Below are positions 27,617 through 35,227 of a DNA stretch of 35,359 nt, in pieces. This stretch comes from Chloroflexota bacterium. GTDB lineage: Bacteria; Chloroflexota; Dormibacteria; Dormibacterales; Dormibacteraceae. The stretch is taken from assembly GCA_005881025.1 (NCBI GenBank), contig VBFO01000109.1, forward strand, positions 1 through 35,359, written 5' to 3'. The notes under the pieces were generated by a model. The model did not search any database, had not been told where the DNA came from, and saw nothing but the letters and a program-made list of their open reading frames with translations. Made by a program: the position numbers and the translations under genes. Position 1 is the stretch's first letter, and every line of letters begins with the position of its first letter.

Positions 27617-28666
27617 ATGAGATCAGCACTGCGCATCGCCGGGCAAGCCCTCGTGGCACTCACGTTCCTGGCTGCGTGCGGCAGCTCACCCTCGACGGTA
27701 GCCAAGGCGACTCCGCCGTCCAGTCCAGCTAGCGCGAGCATCCTCGACGACCACTTCGGCTTCCTGGCCGGCGATGGCGTACGGAGCGAAAGTGACGCCA
27801 GGCCACTGTTCGTCCTTGGCATCGGTGAAGTCAGCGGAGTCGTGTCTCCCGACGGAAGTAGATTGGCCTACTGGGCCGCGAACGAGCTGCGCGTGATCCA
27901 GATCGCGCCCAACCAGAAGCCGCACACCGTGATGACCGTGACCAACCCTGAGGGAGCTCTGTACTTCGCGTGGTCGAGCGACGGCACGGGACTGGCAGTC
28001 GGGGTGAACGCACCGGTGGCCAATCCTGCTCCCGACGTTCCTCCCGCTTACACCGCGATTCGAATCGTCGATGTGGCCGGCGGCCGGCCGCGCGAGGTGG
28101 CTCGAGTCTCCGGCGCCAACGTGGTTCCGCTGGCGTGGGATCGCCAGGCTCGTCTCATCGCGGCCTACGAACCGTCATCCAGTGGCGGCCGCAGCTACTT
28201 CGTGATCGAGGAAGGCGGGAAGGTCAGCCGCAGCGACGCGGGCCCGGGCCTGTACATCGTCGAGGCGAACTCTGACGGGCGGAACGTCTTCGGCCACGGG
28301 GACCCCGCCAGCATCGTCCGCGTGTGGCCGCGGGGTTCATACGCGAGCGGAGTCCAGATCAGGGCGACCGGTGACGAGCGCATCCTGGCGGTGGGCTGGC
28401 GACCTGGAACCTCCGAGGTCGGGGTGCTGTTCGCGGATCGGCTCGAGCTGTGGGACGTCGCCGGAGCTCGACGCACTCTGCCGCTGCCGGCCCTGGCGAC
28501 TGGTTCGTACTCGCGAAACGTGCTCATCTTCCGTGCGGATGGCAAGGCTGTCTTCATCGTCGGCGAGAGCGTGGTCGGGGTTGAGCTGGCCAGCGGTCGA
28601 GCGGCCATCCTTCCGTGGAGCGGCCCGTTTCCAATGCAGGGAGGCTCGGTCCGCATCACCGCCTAG
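27617..28666 (+). CDS. Putative lipoprotein, beta-propeller-like
   Basis: A 349-aa exported protein with a lipoprotein signal: LRIAGQALVALTFLAAC, Cys as the +1 residue, then a Ser/Pro/Ala linker. The rest contains repeats that look like WD40/TolB-type blades, such as GVVSPDGSRLAYWAANELRV and YFAWSSDGTGLAVGV, with later ones near WRPGTSEVGVLF and FRADGKAVFIVGESV. A six- or seven-blade propeller is likely. It diverges from cydA, but no functional link is evident. Confidence 0.78.
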   Translation: MRSALRIAGQALVALTFLAACGSSPSTVAKATPPSSPASASILDDHFGFLAGDGVRSESDARPLFVLGIGEVSGVVSPDGSRLAYWAANELRVIQIAPNQKPHTVMTVTNPEGALYFAWSSDGTGLAVGVNAPVANPAPDVPPAYTAIRIVDVAGGRPREVARVSGANVVPLAWDRQARLIAAYEPSSSGGRSYFVIEEGGKVSRSDAGPGLYIVEANSDGRNVFGHGDPASIVRVWPRGSYASGVQIRATGDERILAVGWRPGTSEVGVLFADRLELWDVAGARRTLPLPALATGSYSRNVLIFRADGKAVFIVGESVVGVELASGRAAILPWSGPFPMQGGSVRITA

Positions 28667-28704
28667 ATGCGCGCTGACAGCGCTGTCGCGCCCGACGCGC
28701 GCCG

Positions 28705-29526
28705 TCAGCGGGCCAGCTCGGCCCTCACGTACTCCAGGAATTGGTTGCGCCGCGCGTCGTTGTGGAAAGTCCGGAACGAGAACAGCTGAGCGTCAGCCAG
28801 GAACTCGGACCGTGCCGCCGCCAGCTTCCGCCCAAGCTCCGCCTCCAGCGCTGCCTTGCGGTCAGCCCGGCGGCGCAGGCTGCGCGCACGCCGGTCGGCG
28901 GCCGAGACCTGTCGTGACTTCGTGAAGCTCAGGACGAGGATTCCAAGCCACACCATCATCGTGGTGAAGACCGTCAGCGCCACCGCCTCCAGCACCGCCG
29001 ACAGCAGATCGCCGGCAGTCACCCACAGGAACCAGTAGCGGAGTGACCCGATGGCGACGAGCCCAACGGAGAGCGCGGCGATGGTCACCGCCCGACCCCA
29101 ACCATTGCGGTAGTGGGTGACCGCCCACATTCCGGCCCCCAGTGCGCCGACGATCACAGCCGTGATTCCCCATGTGGGCACGACGTCCAGGCCGAAGGCC
29201 TGGGCGGCCAGGTTGGCTGGCAGGGCGTCGAGGGCGACGAAGAAGGCGGCGAGCATGACCCCAAAACGAAAACCCAGGCGATGCTGGCGGTGTTCGTCAT
29301 GCGTGCGCGCCAGCTTGCCAGCCTCGAGCTCGGCCTCCGCTGCGCCGGCCTTGAGGAGGTCGCCTTCGCGCCCGATCGAGTCGAGCCGCTGCGCATCCGC
29401 CTTCAGATCCTGGAAGTCGCGCGCGATGCGCGGCTTCTCGAGGAATTCGCGCATGGTGACGATGTGGGTGTCGGAGCCGTCCAGCTCGAGCTGCGACGGC
29501 GGCGCCATTCGCTCGATCGATTCCAT
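28705..29526 (-). CDS. Four-helix membrane protein with flanking coiled-coil regions
   Basis: A 273-aa protein I do not recognise. The N-terminal 80 residues are hydrophilic and partly helical, with DAQRLDSIGREGDLLKAG. Four transmembrane helices follow (about residues 85-200), including GITAVIVGALGAGMWAVTHY and AVTIAALSVGLVAIGSL. A strongly charged helical tail ends it (RRARSLRRRADRKAALEAEL). The start is firm: ATG at 29526 has AAGGAGG 5 nt upstream. It follows the LysM lipoprotein gene by 10 nt, so the two are probably co-translated parts of one envelope function. Confidence 0.8.
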   Translation of the reverse strand: MESIERMAPPSQLELDGSDTHIVTMREFLEKPRIARDFQDLKADAQRLDSIGREGDLLKAGAAEAELEAGKLARTHDEHRQHRLGFRFGVMLAAFFVALDALPANLAAQAFGLDVVPTWGITAVIVGALGAGMWAVTHYRNGWGRAVTIAALSVGLVAIGSLRYWFLWVTAGDLLSAVLEAVALTVFTTMMVWLGILVLSFTKSRQVSAADRRARSLRRRADRKAALEAELGRKLAAARSEFLADAQLFSFRTFHNDARRNQFLEYVRAELAR

Positions 29527-29536
29527 CGATTCCTCC

Positions 29537-30532
29537 TTAAGTCTCTCGGTTGATCACCTGGGGCAGCTGCAGCTGCGTGAGCGCCGCATCGAGTGCGCTC
29601 ACCGACGCCGCGCCGGCTTTCGTGCCAGCAGCTGTCCACGCCGCGGACGCCTTCGAATCAGTGAGGTTGGCGATGACGAGGTTCACATTCGCGAGGCTCT
29701 GCGCGATCGCCGTGGGTCCGATGTCACCGCCGCCCAGAAGGAGAAGAACGCGCCGGCCGTTGAGGCCCTGCAGCGTGGTCAACCCGGCCTCCACCGAAGC
29801 CGAGACGATTCCCCGATTCGGCGCCGGTGCGGCCGGGACTCTGGCTCCCGCTTTCGCGTTGAGCTGCGCGGCGACCTCGTGCTGCCAGGGCTCGGTGGCC
29901 TTGGCCGCAGCCGCCTGCCAGCTCGCGATGCGAGCCGCGTTGGTCGTATTGGCCGACTCAACGCCCCGCTTGTACTGGGCCCGCTGGAAGTCAGTGGGAT
30001 TGGCGGGAAGTGTCGGCAGTCGGACGAGTGATGGCGGCGGAGGTCCCGCGGGCGCCTTGGAGACGAGTACCAGCGAGTCCTGCGCAGCGCCGTCGGGAAG
30101 CATCACGTGCTCGCCCGAATAGATCAGCTTCCAATCGCGGCCTGACAGGGGTCCGAGCTGCGGGTTGGCGGCCTCCAGCGCCGCGAGCGAAAGGCCATGC
30201 GCGGCCGCGATCGTGCTCAGGCTGTCGCCTTTCTGCACGACGTAAGTGGCGCCGAACGACGGTTCGAGAAACATCACGACGAGAGCCTCACCCGGGGTGG
30301 CGTTGGCGCTGACCACAGCCTGCAGCTCGTGCAGCTCGCCGGCCAGGCGATCGGGCGACGGGTCGAGGATGGCGACGAGGGAAAGAGGCGGCGGTGGCGA
30401 GTACATCTGTGCGTCGGAGACGCCGCCACGCGCGCATGCGGCCGACGTAAGGGCGAGGATTCCCGCCAGCAGGCCCAGCCAGCGGGCAGGGCGCCGATCA
30501 CTGCACTTCGATTCCCGCTTTACGAAGTTCAT
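29537..30532 (-). CDS. LysM-domain lipoprotein
   Basis: A 331-aa exported lipoprotein. The signal LLAGILALTSAAC ends in the acylated Cys. A LysM peptidoglycan-binding domain lies near residues 95-145, with YVVQKGDSLSTIAAAHGLSL then ALEAANPQLGPLSGRDW and YSGEHVMLP. A Pro-rich linker, a helical region (RAQYKRGVESANTTNAARIA), and a C-terminal beta/alpha domain follow, around GLNGRRVLLLLGGGDIGPTA. The C-terminal domain is not assigned to a family. It is the first gene of a two-gene unit with the membrane protein at 28705. Confidence 0.85.
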   Translation of the reverse strand: MNFVKRESKCSDRRPARWLGLLAGILALTSAACARGGVSDAQMYSPPPPLSLVAILDPSPDRLAGELHELQAVVSANATPGEALVVMFLEPSFGATYVVQKGDSLSTIAAAHGLSLAALEAANPQLGPLSGRDWKLIYSGEHVMLPDGAAQDSLVLVSKAPAGPPPPSLVRLPTLPANPTDFQRAQYKRGVESANTTNAARIASWQAAAAKATEPWQHEVAAQLNAKAGARVPAAPAPNRGIVSASVEAGLTTLQGLNGRRVLLLLGGGDIGPTAIAQSLANVNLVIANLTDSKASAAWTAAGTKAGAASVSALDAALTQLQLPQVINRET

Positions 30533-30678
30533 CGCTTTGTTCGGTGGCGGGCCTGGGCCCTACCGATGGCAAAACGCGCCGGTCCTGCCGACTACGCGCC
30601 TACAGGACCCCTGGGACACGGGCTCTCATGAACTTCTAAGCATTGCTGAGTTCAGCGCGCATTCCCGGTCCCGAACGG

Positions 30679-31488
30679 TCAGCCGTCGAGGAAGGCGAGC
30701 GTTACCGCGCCGAACAGCGTCGAGGCGCCGAGGTTGTAGTGGGTCAGGCCCGGCAAGATCGCCAGCGCGTGACCGCCCGCCGGCCGCCCCTCCCCCATCC
30801 AGCCGCCGTCGCGGACTCCGCCGCCCAGCAGCTTGAACACCTCGACGTAGTGGCTCGGCGGAGCCATGTCGGCGTCGGCGGCGACGATCATCGTGGGCAC
30901 CTGCAAACCGCGGACCTCGTCGCCGAAGTCGAAGTCCTTCGCCATCGACGCGCCGATCTTGTCGAGCAGCTTCGGAAAGTCCTCGGGACGTGGTGCGACC
31001 CTCTGGTAGAGCTGGTACATCGGCGTGTCCTTCATGAACTCGGCGGCGGCCGCGCCGACCTGGCCCTGCTGGACACGCATCTCCGGATAGATGGCGTCGG
31101 GGCGGATGTTCGCTGCGGCAGCGACCAGCCGGCGAACCTTGGCCGGGTACTTCGCGGCCGTGTGAAGCGCAACGCCACCGCCCAGCGAATAGCCGACGAC
31201 GTCCGGCTTCTCCAGCCCGAGCTGGTCGATGAGGGCGGCGATGTCGTCGGCCATCAGCTTGACGTCGATCGGTCGATCGATGTCGGCGGTGCGGCCATGG
31301 CCTTGGAGGTCGGGGGCGATCACCTGGTGGCTCTGCGCCAGTTGTGGAATCACAGGTCCGAACATCTCGCTCGACATGAGTCCGCCGTGCAGGAGGATCA
31401 GCGGCCGCCCGGAACCGTGCGTCTCGTAGTAGAGGTTGAGGCCGTTGACTTTGGCGTATTTGCCGGTGCCCTTGGTGTCGGTGGTCAT
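30679..31488 (-). CDS. Alpha/beta hydrolase
   Basis: A 269-aa alpha/beta hydrolase. It has the oxyanion-hole motif RPLILLHGG, then the strand-turn VIAPDLQGHGRT. The nucleophile elbow GYSLGGG carries the Ser, the Asp is probably in VAADADMAP, and the His is in LPGLTHYN. The nearest classes are haloperoxidase-like esterases and hydrolases. The start is ATG at 31488, with AAGGAG 6 nt upstream. It diverges from the AraC-type gene across 93 nt. Confidence 0.9.
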   Translation of the reverse strand: MTTDTKGTGKYAKVNGLNLYYETHGSGRPLILLHGGLMSSEMFGPVIPQLAQSHQVIAPDLQGHGRTADIDRPIDVKLMADDIAALIDQLGLEKPDVVGYSLGGGVALHTAAKYPAKVRRLVAAAANIRPDAIYPEMRVQQGQVGAAAAEFMKDTPMYQLYQRVAPRPEDFPKLLDKIGASMAKDFDFGDEVRGLQVPTMIVAADADMAPPSHYVEVFKLLGGGVRDGGWMGEGRPAGGHALAILPGLTHYNLGASTLFGAVTLAFLDG

Positions 31489-31545
31489 GGTCAGCTCCTT
31501 ACGCGCCCTGGAATTCGAATGTCATCCATTAAGACTGCGCCCATG

Positions 31546-31561
31546 ACCGAAATTAATCGGT
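31546..31561. promoter_or_regulatory. Possible operator between the divergent hydrolase and AraC genes
   Basis: The inverted repeat ACCGA - AATTAA - TCGGT lies in the 93-nt divergent gap, 20 nt before the AraC GTG start. It is AT-rich at the centre. This is a candidate site for the adjacent AraC-type regulator, based only on position and symmetry. Confidence 0.35.
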
Positions 31562-31581
31562 GATGTCGTAGCGTTGCACCG

Positions 31582-32034
31582 GTGAGCCGGGAGGTCGAGG
31601 ACTTGAACCGGCGTCTCCTGCGCGCCCGCGACGCCATGGACCGCGCCTACGCCGAGCAGCTCGACGTCCGCGCCGTGGCCGCGGTGGCCCATATCTCCGA
31701 AGCGCATTTCATTCGCACCTTTCGAGCCGTGTTCGGGGAGACACCGCACCGCTACCTGCAGCGGCGGCGTGTGGAGCGCTCGATGTTCCTGCTGCGCGAG
31801 ACCGACCGCACCGTCACCGATATCTGCTTCGACGTGGGCTTCACCAGCAGGGGGACCTTCTGTCGCACGTTCCGAGAGGTCGTCGGCGAGACGCCGTCGA
31901 GCTATCGCTTGGGGAATGGACCGATGGTGGCCCCCAACTGCTACCAGATGTGGGCGACGCGGCCGGTGGTGGCGGCGGGAGAGGCGCGGCGATCGAGCAG
32001 TTTTGGAGACGCCGCCGCAGCGACGGCCTCCTAG
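31582..32034 (+). CDS. Short AraC family transcriptional regulator
   Basis: A 150-aa protein consisting almost only of the double helix-turn-helix of AraC regulators: the first HTH in LDVRAVAAVAHISEAHFIRT, then FGETPHRYLQRRRVERSMFL, and the second HTH in RTVTDICFDVGFTSRGTFCR followed by FREVVGETPSSYR. There is no N-terminal ligand-binding domain, and a 35-residue tail follows. The start is GTG at 31582. It precedes the VOC gene by 45 nt. An AraC protein of this short type beside a VOC protein is a common arrangement and suggests local control. Confidence 0.9.
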   Translation: MSREVEDLNRRLLRARDAMDRAYAEQLDVRAVAAVAHISEAHFIRTFRAVFGETPHRYLQRRRVERSMFLLRETDRTVTDICFDVGFTSRGTFCRTFREVVGETPSSYRLGNGPMVAPNCYQMWATRPVVAAGEARRSSSFGDAAAATAS

Positions 32035-32079
32035 CATGACTGTCGTGCCCATCAAGTATTGGAAAGGAGAAAACGAGCG

Positions 32080-32508
32080 ATGATCACCAAACTCAACGTC
32101 GCCTCCATCATGGTCCTCAACAAGGAGGAGGCTCTGGACTTCTACGTCAACAAGCTCGGGCTGGAGAAGGGCCAGGACGTCAAGCAGGGTTCCTACCGCT
32201 GGCTGACGGTGCGCGTCCCTGGCGACGTGACCGAGATCTCCCTCGAGGAGCCGGGCCCCCCGGTGCATGACGAAGCCACCGCTGCGAAGCTCCGCGAGCT
32301 GATCACCAAGGGCGCGCTGGGCGGGCTCGTGTTCAAGGCGAACGACATCCGGGGTCTATACGAGACCCTCAAGGAGCGCGGCGTCACCGACTTCACCCAG
32401 GAGCCGACCGACCATTTCTACGGCACCGACATGGGCGTCCGCGACCCCTTCGGCAACGCCATCCGGATCCTCCAGCAGGGGAAGGTCGCCGAGAAGGCGA
32501 AGGCCTGA
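32080..32508 (+). CDS. VOC superfamily (glyoxalase/bleomycin-resistance-like) protein
   Basis: A 142-aa VOC protein built from two beta-alpha-beta-beta-beta units: [20 protein letters not shown] with KLGLEKGQD in the first, and [19 protein letters not shown] with [18 protein letters not shown] in the second. The start is ATG at 32080, with AAGGAG about 10 nt upstream; the TTG at 32059 is rejected. It lies between the AraC regulator and the DUF1801 gene, probably as one operon. Ligand or metal are not evident. Confidence 0.88.
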   Translation: MITKLNVASIMVLNKEEALDFYVNKLGLEKGQDVKQGSYRWLTVRVPGDVTEISLEEPGPPVHDEATAAKLRELITKGALGGLVFKANDIRGLYETLKERGVTDFTQEPTDHFYGTDMGVRDPFGNAIRILQQGKVAEKAKA

Positions 32509-32510
32509 CC

Positions 32511-32993
32511 TTGGCCGAGAAGAGAACTGCAGTGAAAGCCAAGCCGCAGCCCGCCAAGACCACCACCGCGACCAAGAAGAGGTACGAGGGATTCACGGAC
32601 GAGGAAAAAGCGGCGATGATGGACCGCGTCCAGGAGCAAAAGGTGGCCGCGCGCAAGGCGGAGGGGGAAAGCGACCTGCTCGCGAAGATCGCCGAGATGC
32701 CGGAACCGGATCGCGCGATGGCCAAGCGGCTCCATGCCGTCATCAAAGCCAGCGCGCCGGCCCTCTCGCCGACAACCTGGTACGGGATGCCCGCGTATGC
32801 GAAGGACGGCAAGGTCGTCTGCTTCTTCCAGAGCGCGCAGAAGTTCAAAACGAGGTACGCGACCTTCGGCTTCAGCGACAAGGCAAAGCTCGACGAAGGC
32901 ACCATGTGGCCGAACGCCTACGCGCTGACGAAGTTGACAGCCGCCGACGAGGCAAGGATCGGCGCGCTCGTGAAGAAAGCGGTGCAGGACTAA
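32511..32993 (+). CDS. DUF1801 (YdhG-like) protein
   Basis: A 160-aa protein. A Lys/Ala-rich N-terminal 50 residues precedes a DUF1801 domain: [40 protein letters not shown], and [20 protein letters not shown]. The family is related to the YdhG-type iron chaperones of low known function. TTG at 32511, 2 nt after the VOC stop, gives tight coupling; GTG at 32532 is an alternative. The basic N-terminus may bind nucleic acid, but this is speculative. Confidence 0.78.
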   Translation: MAEKRTAVKAKPQPAKTTTATKKRYEGFTDEEKAAMMDRVQEQKVAARKAEGESDLLAKIAEMPEPDRAMAKRLHAVIKASAPALSPTTWYGMPAYAKDGKVVCFFQSAQKFKTRYATFGFSDKAKLDEGTMWPNAYALTKLTAADEARIGALVKKAVQD

Positions 32994-33191
32994 GGGCGAC
33001 TCAATTCGCCGACGCTGCTGCGAAGCATCGCCTTGCATGCCCACCGCCACACTTCTCGAATCTCCTCGGGCTCCGCGGCGTAGATATCGCGGAGCGCAAT
33101 GTACGTTTCGATACCTAGAACCATCCCTTCAGCTCGCGGTTCCGCGACCTCGTGGGCATGTCGCCGACCGCGTGCCGGAGCGCCTCTGCCG

Positions 33192-33272
33192 GCACACGTG
33201 AACGTGTTCGTCGAAGACCAGGACCGCGCCAAGGCGTTCTACACGGAGAAGCTCGGCTTCGAGGTGCGCAAC
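33192..33272 (+). pseudogene. Remnant of a second VOC gene
   Basis: One open stretch encodes AHVNVFVEDQDRAKAFYTEK followed by LGFEVRN, a textbook N-terminal VOC unit that fits neither the upstream nor downstream frame content. The similarity stops after VRN, and the remaining frame to 33356 encodes no VOC sequence. No start codon with a Shine-Dalgarno lies just before it. It is most likely a decayed or truncated copy; the intact VOC gene at 32080 is only a distant paralogue by eye. Confidence 0.65.
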
Positions 33273-33369
33273 GCGCGTCGCGCGATCAGCTCGCCGGCTG
33301 CAATCGGTCTGGAAGGCGGCGTTAGGTCTATCGAGGCAGCGCTAGTGTCCGCTTAGCAATGAGCAACCC

Positions 33370-33900
33370 TTAGTGAGCGCGACGAACAGCCCGCTGAACA
33401 CGTCTGTGATTTTCCTTGGCGGACGCCCTCGCGACGATCCCCGGCAATCGCGGGACTCCAGGCCTCCGGGTTTCCAGATAACTCTCAACCGCTGCCTTAT
33501 TCCAGAGCCGCCCAGAGCGGAGTTCCATGACTGGAAACGGGAAGCCGCGGTTCGCCGTCATCTGGAAGATTCGCTGTCGCGTGGTGCCGGCGATATCGGC
33601 GATCTCGGCCAGGCCGACTAGTTCGGGCAAATTCGAGATTTCGAGGTCGCGATCCTGGCGCTCGGTCGTCTTGATCTCGACAAGCTCAATTTCGAGCTTG
33701 CCAGTCAAAGAGTTCAGAGCCTCATAGATATGGTCGTATGCCTCGATAGGGCTGTTCGCCCGCCTTGTAGCGGTTGTGGAAAGGAGCCCATTGCCAAACT
33801 GCACTGCCGGACTGAGCTCGGCCAGCTCGTCCAAGATGTCCTCCGGATCAACTACCTTCGCCGGTCGGCCCTCGATCGTCACCGTCCACTCCGTCTTCAC
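33370..33900 (-). CDS. HTH protein, candidate antitoxin of a HicA-like pair
   Basis: A 176-aa protein in two parts. The N-terminal half is a small alpha/beta domain (VKTEWTVTIEGRPAKVVDPE then ILDELAELSPAVQF and SPIEAYDHIYEALNSL). The C-terminal half is a MerR/AlpA-like helix-turn-helix: LPELVGLAEIADIAGTTRQR with IFQMTANRGFPFPVMEL and the wing GRLWNKAAVESYLE. GTG at 33900 overlaps the upstream HicA-like stop by 4 nt (GTGA), with GGAG upstream; TTG at 33933 is an alternative. This layout, with a toxin-like gene first and a DNA-binding partner second, fits a type II toxin-antitoxin module, but activity is unknown. The region is more AT-rich than the rest of the window. Confidence 0.7.
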   Translation of the reverse strand: MKTEWTVTIEGRPAKVVDPEDILDELAELSPAVQFGNGLLSTTATRRANSPIEAYDHIYEALNSLTGKLEIELVEIKTTERQDRDLEISNLPELVGLAEIADIAGTTRQRIFQMTANRGFPFPVMELRSGRLWNKAAVESYLETRRPGVPRLPGIVARASAKENHRRVQRAVRRAH

Positions 33901-34130
33901 CGTCTCTTCTCTCTCCTTCCGGCCCCGGGCCAAATAAATCCCGCCTGCCGCAGCCTGGCCAACCCGTTCTTAATCGATCGCTGATCGCCCGGCGTCCCTG
34001 AAAAGACCACCGGCGGAAAGCGCTTGTCTGGCGGGTAGATCACGACATGTCCCCTCTTAGTGCGCTCGACGCGGAATCCTTGATCTTCGGCTGCTTCTAG
34101 ATGACGTCCCTTGACGATGTCACGATACAA
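33897..34130 (-). CDS. HicA-like small protein, candidate toxin
   Basis: A protein of about 77 aa with the HicA/dsRBD-like order of helix, beta strands and helix. LEAAEDQGFRVERTKRGHVV has the His at the position of the catalytic His in HicA-type mRNA interferases. YPPDKRFPPVVFSGTPGDQR and SIKNGLARLRQAGF complete the fold. The start is unsettled: TTG at 34130 sits inside a palindrome, while GTG at 34181 would add 17 residues. The 4-nt overlap with the HTH partner is firm. Family assignment is by eye and rests on the motif order, not on a search. Confidence 0.6.
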   Translation of the reverse strand: MYRDIVKGRHLEAAEDQGFRVERTKRGHVVIYPPDKRFPPVVFSGTPGDQRSIKNGLARLRQAGFIWPGAGRREKRR

Positions 34131-34142
34131 CGTATCGGATAC
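34123..34142. promoter_or_regulatory. Nested palindromes at the HicA-like gene start
   Basis: CGATAC-AAC-GTATCG (arms of six) is immediately followed by a partial repeat so that GTATC-G-GATAC forms a second palindrome sharing an arm. GATACAA occurs twice in direct orientation, 13 nt apart. Position at the 5' end of the toxin-like gene and 91 nt before the divergent PNPOx gene makes it a good candidate operator for the HTH partner. Confidence 0.5.
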
Positions 34143-34232
34143 AAGAGCAGGTGCACGTGACTTAAGTTGGCGAACTCCCACATGATGCCGAACGGGACCG
34201 GGCGTTCCATACTGGTGACGCAGGAGGGAGCG

Positions 34233-34745
34233 ATGACCACAGCAATACCGGCCGCTGAGCTCGACGCCCGCTTCAGCGACCCGAATGCATCGGCAACGCC
34301 TTGGGAGCGCGTCGAGCACACCATCGATGGCGCCGAGTTGTTCTGGATCTCGACAGTTCGGTCCGACGGGCGGCCGCATGTCACGCCGTTGCCGGCAGTC
34401 TGGGTCGACGGTTCGCTCTACTTCTGCACCGGCGCCGAGGAACAGAAGTGTGTGAACCTCGCGAGAAACCCGAACTGCGTGCTCACGACCGGCAACAACG
34501 CGTGGAAGTCCGGGCTCGATGTCGTGGTCGAAGGCACCGCCGTACGCGTCACCGACCAGAAGCTGCTGGTCCATCTGGCGGAATCTTGGCGGTCGAAGTA
34601 TCACGGCGACTGGGACTTCGAGGTGCGGGATGGCATGTTCCGCCAAGACGGCGGCGACGCGTTGGTCTTCGCGGTCGCCCCCACGAAGGTGCTTTCCTTC
34701 GCCAAGGGCGACTTCGCCCAGACCCGCTTCCGGTTCACCCGCTGA
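34233..34745 (+). CDS. Pyridoxamine-5'-phosphate-oxidase-related flavoprotein
   Basis: A 170-aa split-barrel flavin-binding protein. It has the first strand and turn around FWISTVRSDGRPHVTPLPAV, then WVDGSLYFCTGAEEQKCVNL, ARNPNCVLTTG, and GLDVVVEGTAVRVTD. This matches the PNPOx-like FMN/F420 family of general stress or reductase proteins. ATG at 34233 has GGAGG about 6 nt upstream. The longer frame from 34167 lacks a Shine-Dalgarno. It diverges from the HicA-like gene. Confidence 0.88.
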   Translation: MTTAIPAAELDARFSDPNASATPWERVEHTIDGAELFWISTVRSDGRPHVTPLPAVWVDGSLYFCTGAEEQKCVNLARNPNCVLTTGNNAWKSGLDVVVEGTAVRVTDQKLLVHLAESWRSKYHGDWDFEVRDGMFRQDGGDALVFAVAPTKVLSFAKGDFAQTRFRFTR

Positions 34746-35227
34746 CGGAGTCAGTTGCACAGTCCAAGGGGGACTGCGCGGTTCGCAACCGGGTCTGAGA
34801 CTCTTGTCTTCGCCGGCCTCGATTTCCCTAAGGCGGAGTAGCTACCGCCGGGCGAAGGGTTCCGGAGCCGCCGGCACCGCGTAATGGCAGGCCATCCGGT
34901 CGGCAGTTCGCGGCCTGGTTCGGTCAGCTAACAGCGGTAGCGCTCAAGCAGCCATTCGCAGGCATTTTCTTGTTGGCCAGTTCAAATAAGGGAACTTTGG
35001 TCGGGGGGAGGGGACACTATTTGAACTCGCGAGTTGAATTCGGCAGCGCCGTGCTCGGACTGCTAAGAGGCCATCGACTCGAGACCTCGTTGCGCGATGC
35101 GGGACTGGCGGCTTCCGTGTCCCCCTAGAGCTTCCCGGTGCTGGGATTCTGTAACCGGTCACTGACCCGGCGAAGGCCCAATCGCATCATGGAATTGCGC
35201 GAGGGGGGCCTTTCAGCTGGGGTCGCC
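34746..35227. other. 482-nt stretch without a recognisable gene
   Basis: I found no protein-like reading frame here on either strand. The frames that stay open are short and low-complexity. It contains the inverted repeat described separately (34979-35035). It could be an intergenic control region or the remains of a deleted gene, as no start or stop motif stands out. Confidence 0.6.
34979..35035. repeat. Inverted repeat and adjoining palindrome
   Basis: AGTTCAAATA (34979-34988) and TATTTGAACT (35018-35027) are perfect 10-bp inverted arms separated by 29 nt that include a G-rich run. The second arm overlaps the perfect 12-bp palindrome AACTCGCGAGTT (35024-35035). These may be paired regulator sites or a structured element; the nearest genes are a PNPOx protein and the TetR-type fragment. 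Confidence 0.5.

Noticed and set aside
26580-27620. Plus-strand frame opposite cydA
   Set aside because: It is a charged, low-complexity translation complementary to a convincing CydA.
32990-33232. Minus-strand frame with MVLGIETYIALRDIYAAEPE near its end
   Set aside because: The C-terminal 44 residues look somewhat protein-like, but the N-terminal half reads antisense through the VOC remnant and no Shine-Dalgarno or family is visible. I could not support it as a gene.
34097-34384. Minus-strand 95-codon frame opposite the PNPOx 5' end
   Set aside because: It overlaps both the PNPOx gene and the HicA-like gene and lacks a family pattern.
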